A stretch of 64,000 nt of DNA from Schistocerca nitens (Eukaryota > Arthropoda > Insecta > Orthoptera > Acrididae): the NCBI RefSeq assembly GCF_023898315.1, contig NC_064616.1:648578974-648642973 (forward strand), written 5' to 3'. A program made the translations under genes and the position numbers. Below the pieces are notes generated by a model. It worked only from the letters and a program-made list of their open reading frames with translations, did no database searches and was not told where the DNA came from. Positions 54,362 through 64,000 of this stretch are shown one piece after another (the first letter of the stretch is position 1; the number at the start of each line of letters is the position of its first letter).

Positions 54362-57300
54362 CAGGGTGTATACATGGACAAGGAAAAAAAATTCCCAGAT
54401 TTCTCCTGGATTTCCCGGTTAAAAATACACTTTCTCCTGGGTGGAAACAGTTTTTCCCTGGTAATTGACAGTATTTTCTCTCTCTGAACTGTACAACTTA
54501 TCAATCCTTTGAATGGTTATGAGCGTAGAATTTCCCAGTGCTTTAGAAAACGAAACACCTTTTGGAAAGATGTTTGATGTGCAGTAACATGTACGTTGCA
54601 TATTTTCATATTACGAAAGTATAAATTCGAATTCCATCAAACACTGCATGTTACTTTCCGAAGCACTGAAATAGATTGCGATGTGCATTTGTAAGCCAGT
54701 CATAGCACATGTCATGTGATCTTGCCAGCCAATGACAGCGGATATTCAGAGCTTCGGACACGTGGTGTAGTCAGCCAAAAGCAACATCACTGTTCAGTAG
54801 CGCGAACACACAAACAGGAAAAGTTAATGGTTTAAATTAATATATATAATGTTACTACAAGAAAAAGCTTTGACATATAATATTGGTCTTTTATGCACGT
54901 ATTACATTTTAAGATATATCACACAAATATGCCAGTAAATTTTTTTGAATGACTACATAATCTTCTGGGCTATAAATTCTTCTAAGTGGCTCGTCATCAA
55001 AGAGCTGATTTTTAAACGAGTCCCAGATTCCCAGTGAAGTATGCATTGACCTGATATTAAGCTTTTCAATGTGGATTCAGGATGTAAATTTCCTTGGGTA
55101 CCAGTACTTTGTCATCTCATGTCTGGTTCTTTGTTATGGCATAATGCCATACGTGCTAGAAGATGAAAACGCACACTTTAAATGCACCGAACAGTTGAAA
55201 CTAGCCAATAGTTTGAAATTAAACCCTTTGTTTCAAATATATTGACGGCCTCAGCGGAAAAGATAAATAAAAGAAAATTTCTTCAGCAAACTGATAAAAA
55301 TAACTTCATTGTTCTGCATGGCAATTAATGCTTGACTGTCAGAAAGGTGGAAATAAAGTAAAATCTGAAACTAATAATGTATTTTAGCCTTCCATAATTA
55401 TGTGAATGTATTTTAATTCACATGATAGCTCCCGGCCAAATAAATCAATTTTGTTTTCATTTGACATAAGTGCAGTAGACAAAGAGGAAACAGCAAAATC
55501 ACTAAATGTAAACATGGGTCACATGGAGACTACCCACTTCCCTATTATAACTCAGACTGCTCTGCGCATCAGACCCGTATCTACAATATTTCCGAACCAG
55601 GGCAATAGTAGATAGTGGCGTCCCTCGAGCGTTTGAGATAGGATGTCAAAAGTTTAAAAATTCGAATTTTCAAAAATACGTTCATTTTGTAGCGCACATC
55701 TTTCTGAAGACTGATACATACAACATACGTGTCCAAGGAATTGTAAGATATGTTATCTGATCTTAAGTGTGCCAAAGTGCAGTGCCACACCTCTTCACAC
55801 AGCATTCTTCTATCGCACGTCACTGTTTTCCGGTCTGTGGAATTGAAACGTGCATATTTTGTACTGGATGCCATCTAACTATATTCAGGACAACGAAAAT
55901 TAAAATGTCCTATGGTGCATCTCCTGCTTCCAGACGGCCGGTTTGACATCCTGCCCCTCTTTTTTCTTTTTAAAAGCTCTTCAGAAAATTTGCACTCTTT
56001 ATTCCCTATTAGCTAACAACTTGCTGCTTTGTGTGACATAAAATTAAGTATAGGATACATAAAGCCAGTAAAGAGAAGAGACAAGAAAGACAGTACTCAT
56101 TTCTTCAATCCTTAGCTCCTAGAATTTTTTTCTCTCTAATCTTGCTACAGCCTTACATGGCATGCTTTCCTTTCTGCGAAAGGATCTGTTACCTCAAAGT
56201 TCGTCAAACGTTTTCCTACTTGAAAAATCGAAATGTCGTCGTCTAATACTGAAAAAGCTGTAAGCACAAACAAGCCCAAGACTGGTGTGGTTTCTCGACC
56301 TGATTACCTATATTTTGTCACTGTCTGCGAGATAAAACAAAATAGGCCTTTATAATACTGCAGCAATTTTAACACATGCCAAAGAATCGAGACTGTTTTG
56401 GCAGAAATTGTCATTTTTATAACACGGCAGAATATAATTCACGAAGTACCAATATCAAATGCCTATTAGGACTACTACAAGCAAAAACCTTTACGTTAGG
56501 AAATAGTTTTACACTTCATTCATACGCTCCGGTTTCTCAAGCATGAGATCGAAAAGTAGTAGTGCGAAATTTGTATAGAAATTTGGAATCGTCTTATTCT
56601 TCCATGATTTGTGTGATGTCCCCATTTCTTCTCCTTCCTCGTTCTAACAAACAATGTTGTTATCACTAATTCTGTATCTATTCCTGCCAATGTCAAAGGT
56701 TATTCACCGGTTAACTTCACTAACTCTGCCAGAATCACCAGTTTAGTTATCCCGCAATTATTCTTCGGTTAGACAGTGTTACGTGTTCGTACAATGCGTT
56801 TTCCACGCTACTTCCAGAATAGACCTGCTGCTAGACCGGCTGCTAGCCGGAGACTGTACAACTGGCCCTTGCTAGTATAGAGATCTGGCCGAAAATTTTC
56901 TGTCAAAATTTCATTTTCTTGGATACACCAAGAAGATGCTTACACAGCCAACAGCCACGTTTCTGTAGGCAGAAGCGGAAGAAGATACTACTCAACTGCG
57001 CATGCGCATGATCCCACTCGTAACTGCTATAACAAATCTAATGTTAACAGTTGTGACGTCATGCTCATCGGAGGCAATTTGTTGTTACGAAGCATTGCAT
57101 AGTCTTCCTAAAGCCTTTGACACATTTTGCTGTCGGCAGACACTTGTATGAGCACAGTGTTTTGTTGCTGTATATGACGCATTTCTTTTGCAATTTAAGT
57201 TTTATTTTAGTTTTTTCTCTCGTTCACGTTTTATGGCTGCAGTATTATTCTGCAGAATCAGGATACAGTAATATCCTTTGTTAGAGTATTGGTTCTTACC

Positions 57301-57433
57301 AGTCAAAACTACAAAAATTTAACTGAGAACAAAAACAATGAAAAATTCCTGGAATTCAAAAAAATTCCCGGGTTTTCCCCGGATGAAAAAATTCCCGGGT
57401 TTTTCCCAGATCTCCCAGGTCGTAGACACCCTG
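54362..57433. mobile_element. Non-autonomous hAT-like DNA transposon
   Basis: A 3072-bp element with terminal CAGGGTGT/ACACCCTG and imperfect G/C-rich internal repeats (CCCAGATTT and AAATTCCCGGG-type strings on both ends). The 5-bp TTACA is duplicated at 54357-54361 and 57434-57438. It has no recognisable transposase. CAGGG termini suggest hAT, but hAT elements usually make 8-bp duplications, so a hAT5-like group or another superfamily is possible. Confidence 0.8.
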
Positions 57434-57449
57434 TTACACCACACATTTA

Positions 57450-58190
57450 TTTTCTGCAAATCCTCATTGATTTGTTCACAACTTTCATGTGATACTACTT
57501 TCCTGTAGACTACAGCATCATCGGCAAACAGTCTAATGCCACTGTCAATACCATCAATCAGATCATTGATGTAAATCATAAAAAGCTGCCCTGGGGCACA
57601 CCTGAAGTTACGCTTGTTTCTGTTGCAGTCACCCCATTCAGGAAGACATACTGCTCTCTTTCTGTTAGAAAACTTTCTATCCAACCACATATGTCATTGC
57701 GTAGACCATAAGTGCACACTTTTTGGAGCAAGCGACAGTGTAGAACTGAGTCGAACGCCGTTCGAAAGTCAAGAAATATGGCATCAACCTGGGAGCCGGT
57801 ATCCAGAGCCTGTTGTATATCATGCACAAATAGGTCCAACTGTGTCTCACATGACTGCTGTTTCCTAAAACCGTGCTGGTTTCTGCAGATGAGCTTCTCA
57901 GAATCTACAAAGGTCATTATGTCTGAACACATAATATGTTCCATGATTCTACAACAAATCGATGTCAGTGAAATTGGCCAGTAATTATGTGCATACGATT
58001 TTCTATCCTTTTTGTAGATTGCTATGACCTGGGCCTTCTTCCAGTCCTGTGGAACTTTGCGCTGTTCCAATGATCTCTGACAGATGATGGATAAGAATGG
58101 TGCTATATTTGTAGCATAGTCAACATATAATCTTAAGGGGGTACTGCACGGGCCAGATGCCTTCCTGGTGTCTAAGGATACACTAAACAC
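57450..58190 (-). pseudogene. CR1-like reverse transcriptase, 5'-truncated
   Basis: Open from 58190 with VPQDWKKAQVIAIYKKDRKS and PISLTSICCRIMEHIM, NQHGFRKQQSCETQLDLFV, DAIFLDFRTAFDSVLHCRLL (first catalytic Asp region) and VTSGVPQGSFL. A frameshift near 57590 leads to FMIYINDLIDG and IRLFADDAVVY (FADD catalytic motif) near 57520. The remainder of ORF2 is on the other side of the hAT-like element. Confidence 0.88.
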
Positions 58191-58848
58191 TTCACATGGT
58201 TCACCCGCATTCGAGATGACCTTCGACGCCTACCATGACTGTCAGGAGCATAAATGAAATTGTGCATACCAATTGAAGACTGACTGTCCGACAGATTGCA
58301 GAAGAATGTAACACTTCAGTTGGATCATGCCATGAAATCCTAACACAACATCCAGGAATGCATCAAGATGCTGCGAAGTTTGTCCCAGGACTCACGATTC
58401 AAGACAAGACCTTTGCCTCACTATCTGTGAAGAGCTTTTGGATCACGCAAATGAAAACAATATGTTCCTTAAGAGAATCACAGGACTTTTTTTTTATTTC
58501 TTAAGTTGAAAACCCTGTTGAAAGGATGAAGATTTGCAGCAACAGATGAGATAAAAGAAAATTCGCAGATGGCCCTTCTAGTAATCCAGCAAGAGGTGTA
58601 CCAAGACTGCTTCTGGAGGTGGAAACACTGTTGGGAGCGATGTAGCAATCATGGAGGAGAGTTATTTTGAAGGAGACAATGCACAATAAGTAAAATGTAA
58701 GCACAGAAAAATTTTGTGGACAAAGTTCTGGAATTTTCTGAACAGACCTCATACATATAGTTTCAAGCTGATGGGAAAGGAGGGGGGGGGGGGGGAGGAT
58801 GGGGGGTAGAAGCTATTGGTATGATGGTATATCTGTAACCGAGGCCAC

Positions 58849-59515
58849 GTACATCAACTAACACTACGAACTATATATCTATCTGCATATTTTAAAGCAT
58901 TACCCAACATATTACTCCAACCTTGACTTAGTCATCACATGTAACAGATATAATCTTAAGAACCCCCTGCTCTGAAAAGGTTGCTCTCCTCCAATCACTC
59001 CTTTCACCCTGTATCTGATCCCCACCTCATCTCCCCCCCCCCCCACCAACACCACCATTCTCTCTTTCCCCCTCTCTCTGCCTCCATCCTTTCACCCCTA
59101 ACTCTGAACCCAAGAAAGCACTGCTATTTATGTATAATTTTACCACTGTTGGCAACATAATTATTGTATTGTACTTAAAGTCTGCACCAGATCAGCTGAT
59201 TATTTAGACAAGTATGAAATTCAACCTATATAAACTTGACAGAAACGGATTTGTATACCTCCTGAAATATTTATTCCAACGTATGTATTCAGCAACTCAA
59301 ACAAATATCTCCACAATCCTTTAAAACTTATTCCAAAATAATAAAGTTGTTATGATATATATTCTTTGTACTTTGAGATAATGTTTCTGATTTGCTATAT
59401 GTTCTTTGCACCTAGTAGTTTCCAGAACCAGTCTTTGTTTGCAAAATAAGACAGTTTACATGTCAAGTGTTATGATACAGAAAGGACCCTTTGACCACTG
59501 GAGGTATTCTATTTT
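58849..59515 (-). repeat. Right arm of a large inverted duplication
   Basis: Reverse-complement counterpart of 52667-53309. It lies about 95 bp beyond the mariner end. The two arms plus interior span 6.85 kb. A poly-G tract sits between mariner and arm at 58780-58795. Confidence 0.85.
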
Positions 59516-59573
59516 ACTTGTTTACTGTCACTTTTATATATCCATTTAAGTTATAATAAAAACTTTCCCATAC

Positions 59574-59792
<219 letters not shown>

Positions 59793-59793
<1 letters not shown>

Positions 59794-60540
59794 ATAGCAG
59801 CACATGTAAATACACCTGATGACGGAGGTTTAAACTTTCAAAACACACCGTGGGTATAAATAAACAGCGACCGGTAACAGTATACTTATTGTTTCATTCG
59901 ATATGAATAATGTTCATGGGTAAAGCCTAACCTGAAATGTTCGCATTTAAAGTTAATAATGCCTACCTTATTCACGTTAGATTACCATAATCATGGAGCT
60001 AAATGTACAAAATTTCATTTAAATTTTCTACAAAATTTTAATTTTCTACAAATTGAATCTATCTCCAACAAATTCGTGGGATTCGAAAGAAATTAGATGG
60101 GACAACAATCATTATTCATACTACACCACTTCATACACTCCTAGATATTCTCTTGCTCTGATTTTTCTGATCTTAATTTTCCTCGATCCTCTTATGTTCT
60201 CCCCAGCAGGCCACAAGTTTTTAAACACTATCACAGGCATTCTATTGACCTAAGTCCACTTTTAGACCTTTTAACAAAAATTAGAAATCCGAAAGCTAAG
60301 AAATTTTGTGTTGATACTACACAGAAAACCACATTACACACTGAACAGAATGGCCGCAAAAATTTAAAGCACTGCACGTTATTCCATTTTTACTATCTTC
60401 CTTTACACCTAGAATTCTCAATCATGTCTCTTGGATTTTATCTATGTTACTGTAATCTTCATTATTAGGGATAGCTCGAAGCAACTCTTCGCGATATTCA
60501 AGCATGGGATAGTTTTCTCAACTCTTTAACTACTGTAACC
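59793..60540. other. Unassigned AT-rich spacer
   Basis: No recognisable gene. It separates the compound microsatellite from the RTE-type LINE. Confidence 0.5.
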
Positions 60541-62755
60541 TGTTGTTGTTGTGGTCTTCAGTCCTGAGACTGGTTTGATGCAGCTCTCCATGCTACTCTA
60601 TCCTGTGCAAGCTTCTTCATCTCCCAGTACCTACTGCAACCTACATCCTTCTGAATCTGCTTAGTGTATTCATCTTTTGGTCTCCCCCTACGATTTTTAC
60701 TCTCCACGCTGCCCTCCAATACTAAATTGGTGATCCCTTGATGCCTCAGAACATGTCCTACCAACCGATCCCTTCTTCTGGTCAAGTTGTGCCACAAACT
60801 CCTCTTCTCCCCAATTCTATTCAATACCTCCTCATTAGTTATGTGATCTACCCATCTAATCTTCAGCATTCTTCTGTAGCACCACATTTCGAAAGCTTCT
60901 ATTCTCTTCTTGTCCAAACTATTTACCGTCCATGTTTCACTTCCATACATGGCTACACTCCATACAAATACTTTCAGAAATGACTTCCTGACACTTAAAT
61001 CTATACTCGATCTTAACAAATTTCTCTTCTTCAGAAACGCTTTCCTTGCCATTGCCAGTCTACATTTTATATCCTCTCTACTTCGACCATCATCAGTTAT
61101 TTTGCTCCCCAAATAGCAGAATTCCTTTACTACTTTAAGTGTCTCATTTCCTAATCTAATACCCTCAACATCACCCGACTTAATTTGACTACATTCCATT
61201 ATCCTCGTTTTGCTTTTGTTGATGTTCATCTTATATCCTCCCTTCAAGACACCGTCCATTCCGTTCAACTGCTCTTCCAAGTCCTTTGCTGTCTCTGACA
61301 GAATTACAATGTCATCGGCGAACCTCAAAGTTTTTATTTCTTCTCCATGGATTTTAATAACTACTCCGAATTTTTCTTTTGTTTCCTTTACTGCTTGCTC
61401 AATATACAGATTGAATAACATCGGGGAGAGGCTACAACCCTGTCTTACACCCTTCCCAACCACTGCTTCCCTTTCATGTCCCTCGACTCTTATAACTGCC
61501 ATCTGGTTTCTGTACAAATTGTAAATAGCCTTTCGCTCCCTGTATTTTACCCCTGCCACCTTTAGAATTTGAAAGAGAGTATTCCAGTCAACATTGTCAA
61601 AAGCTTTCTCTAAGTCTACAAATGCTAGAAACGTAGGTTTGCCTTTCCTTAATCTTTCTTCTAAGATAAGTCGTAAGGTCAGTATTGCCTCACGTGTTCC
61701 AGTATTTCTATGGAATCCAAACTGATCTTCCCCGAGGTCGGCTTCTACTAGTTTTTCCATTCGTCTGTAAAGAATTCGTGTTAGTATTTTGCAGCTGTGG
61801 CTTATTAAACTGATTGTTCGGTAATTCTCACATCTGTCAACACCTGCTTTCTTTGGGATTGGAATTATTATATTCTTCTTGAAGTCTGAGGGTATTTCGC
61901 CTGTTTCATACATCTTGCTCACCAGATGGTAGAGTTTTGTCAGGACTGGCTCTCCCAAGGCCATCAGTAGTTCTAATGGAACGTTGTCTACTCCAGGGGC
62001 CTTGTTTCGACTCAGGTCTTTCAGTGCTCTGTCAAACTCTTCACGCAGTATCGTATCTCCCATTTCATCTTCATCTACATCCTCTTCCATTTCCATAATA
62101 TTGTCCTGAAGTACATCGCCCTTGTATAGACCCTCTATATACTCCTTCCACCTTTCTGCTTTCCCTTCTTTGCTTAGAACTGAGTTTTCATCTGAGCTCT
62201 TGATGTTCATACAAGTGGTTCTCTCATCTCCAAAGGTCTCTTTAATTTTCCTGTAGGCAGTATCTATCTTACCCCTAGTGAGATAAGCCTCTACAGCCTT
62301 ACATTTGTCCTCTAGCCATGCCTGCTTAGCCATTTTGCACTTCCTGTCGATCTCATTTTTGAGACGTTTGTATTCCTTTTTGCCTCCTTCATTTACTGCA
62401 TTTTTATATTTTCTCCTTTCATCAATTAAATTCAATATTTCTTCTGTTACCCAAGGATTTCTACTAGCCCTCGTCTTTTTACCTACTTGATCCTCTGCTG
62501 CCTTCACTACTTCATCCCTCAAAGCTACCCATTCTTCTTCTACTGTATTTCTTTCCCCCATTCCTGTCAATTGTTCCCTTATGCTCTCCCTGAAACTCTC
62601 TACAACCTCTGGTTTAGTCAGTTTATCCAGGTCCCTACAGTCACACTGTAACCTACATACGTTTAAATCTGTTTTACTGCATTCAAGCTCTGGTCTTCCT
62701 CTAAAATTTTTGCCCCCCACCTCCCCTTCCTCTACACATATCTTTTCATCTACAA
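60541..62755 (-). mobile_element. RTE-type LINE, 5'-truncated
   Basis: The minus-strand element has its 3' end at about 60541 with (CAA)-type units, as RTE LINEs have short microsatellite tails. The reverse-transcriptase frame is open for 2.1 kb. The endonuclease domain is missing. The 5' limit abuts poly-G and (GT)n sequence at 62755. Confidence 0.88.
60558..62690 (-). CDS. RTE-type reverse transcriptase, N-terminally truncated
   Basis: A long open frame with no stops; it could be read up to 62804, but the residues before about 62690 come from microsatellite. In the numbering of that frame, KAPGVDNVP is at 268-276, FVDLEKAFDNVDW at 395-407 (first catalytic Asp), GVRQGCSLSP at 452-461 and RFADDIVILSE at 494-504 (FADD, the other two Asp). 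The C-terminal part has YGSETWTVNSLDKKRIEAFE and MLKIRWVDHITNEEVL, typical of RTE/BovB-like elements. It would copy element RNA into DNA at the target. No endonuclease domain is present, so the copy cannot move by itself. The stop lies at 60558 after SNQSQD. Confidence 0.9.
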   Translation of the reverse strand, partial: ELECSKTDLNVCRLQCDCRDLDKLTKPEVVESFRESIREQLTGMGERNTVEEEWVALRDEVVKAAEDQVGKKTRASRNPWVTEEILNLIDERRKYKNAVNEGGKKEYKRLKNEIDRKCKMAKQAWLEDKCKAVEAYLTRGKIDTAYRKIKETFGDERTTCMNIKSSDENSVLSKEGKAERWKEYIEGLYKGDVLQDNIMEMEEDVDEDEMGDTILREEFDRALKDLSRNKAPGVDNVPLELLMALGEPVLTKLYHLVSKMYETGEIPSDFKKNIIIPIPKKAGVDRCENYRTISLISHSCKILTRILYRRMEKLVEADLGEDQFGFHRNTGTREAILTLRLILEERLRKGKPTFLAFVDLEKAFDNVDWNTLFQILKVAGVKYRERKAIYNLYRNQMAVIRVEGHEREAVVGKGVRQGCSLSPMLFNLYIEQAVKETKEKFGVVIKIHGEEIKTLRFADDIVILSETAKDLEEQLNGMDGVLKGGYKMNINKSKTRIMECSQIKSGDVEGIRLGNETLKVVKEFCYLGSKITDDGRSREDIKCRLAMARKAFLKKRNLLRSSIDLSVRKSFLKVFVWSVAMYGSETWTVNSLDKKRIEAFEMWCYRRMLKIRWVDHITNEEVLNRIGEKRSLWHNLTRRRDRLVGHVLRHQGITNLVLEGSVESKNRRGRPKDEYTKQIQKDVGCSRYWEMKKLAQDRVAWRAASNQSQD

Positions 62756-62803
62756 TTCCCCCCCCCCCCAACACACACACACACTCACACACACACACAC
62801 ACA

Positions 62804-62881
<78 letters not shown>
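62756..62881 (+). repeat. Poly-C, (CA)n and (TC)n repeat
   Basis: Poly-C at 62759-62769 is followed by CA units with TCACA interruptions and about 20 TC units to 62881. It lies exactly between two RTE copies. Confidence 0.95.
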
Positions 62882-62885
<4 letters not shown>

Positions 62886-62889
62886 GCAT

Positions 62890-64000
62890 TGTCAAATGAA
62901 CTACTCTCTGATATCTCAGAATGTGCCATGTCAACTGAGGCCTTATTTTTTTGGGTCAAGTTGGCTTTTTCCTCCCCCGTTTGATTCAGCGTTTCATTAG
63001 ATACCCAATCTATTTATCTAATATTCAGAATTTCTCTGTAACACAACATTTCAAATTTTATTCACTTCTTATTTGTACTGCTTAATGTTCGCATTACAGT
63101 TCCACTTCACAGTTCACTTCCAACAACTACTTTTAGAGAAGACTTCGTAACACTTAAATTTATATTTAATCTTGACCAATCTTTCTTTTCTATCAAAGCT
63201 TTGCTTCCTAAGAAAACTCCTGTACTATTTTTAATGCCTTGTTTCCTAACCTAGTTCCCCCAGTATCACATAACATAATTTAACTACATTGTTGTTTTGT
63301 TTTCATTGGCATTCACCTTATGACCTCTTTTCAAGGCACTGCCCATTCTCTTCAAATGATCTTCCATGACTTTTCCATCTCATATAGATTTATAACGTAA
63401 ATGGAAAACCATAATGATTTACTTCTTCTCGCTAACCTTTAGTTCCTTTTCAAATTTTCCTTCAGTTGCCTTTGCCAAAATTGCACAACATGGGTGATAG
63501 GGTATAACCCTATCTCACTCCCTTCTTAGCAGCTGCCTACCTTTATGTCTTTTGATACTTACAACTGCAGTCTGGTTTTTGTACATGTTGTAGATAGTCT
63601 ATTGCTTCCTGCATTTTATCCTAGATTATGTCCAAATTTCAAAAAGTGTATTCCAGTCAATAGTGTCAAAAGCTTTCTCTAAATCTCCAAATTTAGGTTT
63701 CTCTTTCTTCTGACTAATTTCTAAGACAAAACAGATGGTTCGGTAGTATTCATACCTCTTAGCACCTGCCTTCTTTGTTATTGGTATTTTTAAATTCCTC
63801 TGGGAGTACTTCATCCGTTAACATAGTCTACATAGTAAATGTAACATTTCTGTCATGATTGTTTCTCCCATAGATCTTAAATCTTCTGACGAAATATCGT
63901 CTACTCCAGGTGCCTTTTTTCCACTTGTATCTTTTAGTGTTTGGACAACTACTTCTCGCAGCAGCACATCATGCATTCAGCTTTTTCTTCCCTTGCCCTT
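62890..64000 (-). pseudogene. Second RTE-type LINE copy, heavily decayed
   Basis: Nucleotide similarity to the first copy starts near 62915 (CTCAGAA then GGTCAAGTTG) and continues with GTAACACAACATTTCAAA (60880 equivalent) and AGTATTCCAGTCAA-AGTGTCAAAAGCTTTCTCTAA near 63650 in pieces. The frame at 63626-63814 holds LEKAFDTIDWNTLFEI. The copy runs beyond the window end. Stops and indels are numerous. Confidence 0.8.

Larger units (their letters stand above)
53640..58199 (-). mobile_element. CR1-like LINE, itself split by a DNA transposon
   Basis: The minus-strand LINE has its 5' end at about 58199 and its 3' end with (TCTACA)-like sequence at 53640. TTCA flanks both ends (53636-53639, 58200-58203). 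A hAT-like element lies at 54362-57433. The LINE is truncated at its 5' end, since it begins inside the reverse transcriptase. Confidence 0.85.
53311..58751 (+). mobile_element. Mariner transposon split by a LINE
   Basis: Terminal inverted repeats TGAGGTCTGTTCAAAAAATT (left) and TGAGGTCTGTTCAGAAAATT (right, read inward), with TA on both sides (53309-53310, 58752-58753). The left third encodes a transposase start at about 53505 (MAVLEEQHICIKFCAELKKT). The right part resumes at 58204 with HTH sequence (RQIAEECNTSVGSCHEIL near 58295). A CR1-like LINE lies between. A large part of the transposase C-terminus, including the catalytic blocks, is deleted. Confidence 0.88.

Noticed and set aside
62691..62804. 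N-terminus of the RTE frame starting in the microsatellite
   Set aside because: The Val/Cys and Gly runs come from (GT)n and poly-G sequence, not from the LINE protein.

Overview
The window looks like repeat-dense nuclear DNA from an orthopteran insect, most plausibly a locust or grasshopper of the Schistocerca type. The basis is recollection, not a search: copies of two tRNA-derived SINE families, an RTE-type LINE 3' end and foldback repeats that I associate with Schistocerca genomes. Long AT-rich stretches, many dinucleotide microsatellites and many poly-G tracts fit a large insect genome. I see no convincing single-copy host gene, tRNA gene, rRNA gene or CRISPR array.

Layout. 1-6.4 kb: sparse sequence with a 105-bp perfect inverted repeat, a decayed Tc1-like transposase and two SINE-like sequences. 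6.4-12.0 kb: LINE A, a decayed I-like LINE with an RNase H domain, minus strand. 12.27-17.04 kb: an integrated tandem copy of a circular Rep-encoding ssDNA (CRESS-DNA) virus-like genome. 17.0-20.3 kb: a mariner fragment cut off at the viral junction, a Tc1-like element with paired ends, and an LTR fragment. 20.5-26.9 kb: LINE B, a longer I-like copy carrying two SINEs. 26.9-33.6 kb: a decayed Gypsy-type LTR element interrupted by a young Tc1-like transposon with an intact 340-residue transposase. 33.8-42.7 kb: LINE C, apparently inserted in another LTR-type element. 42.8-43.1 kb: a Harbinger-type nuclease remnant. 45.8-47.7 kb: the 3' part of a second Gypsy copy with an LTR. 47.9-51.0 kb: two foldback elements and a DDE element. 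51.1-59.5 kb: a mariner with a SINE in it, then a three-layer nest (mariner containing a CR1-like LINE containing a hAT-like element), with two arms of a large inverted duplication on either side. 60.5-64.0 kb: two RTE-type LINE copies, the first with a nearly full reverse-transcriptase frame.

The most interesting locus is the viral one. One complete monomer of 2723 bp (13820-16542) can be delimited because the sequence repeats head to tail with that period. All its frames are on the minus strand: Rep (495 codons, with HUH endonuclease and superfamily 3 helicase motifs), an arginine-rich capsid-like protein overlapping the Rep 3' end by 110 nt, and a third 107-residue protein of unknown function, followed by a 233-bp intergenic region with a TATA-like run and hairpins. 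Each Rep copy carries a different single lesion, and both ends of the array show deletions with 2-bp microhomology. The two copies remain very similar, which suggests fairly recent endogenisation.

The other elements do not form pathways. They are independent mobile elements, mostly dead; the exceptions that could still encode a working protein are the Tc1-like transposase at 27990-29012, the RTE reverse-transcriptase frame, the capsid-like frame and the third viral frame.
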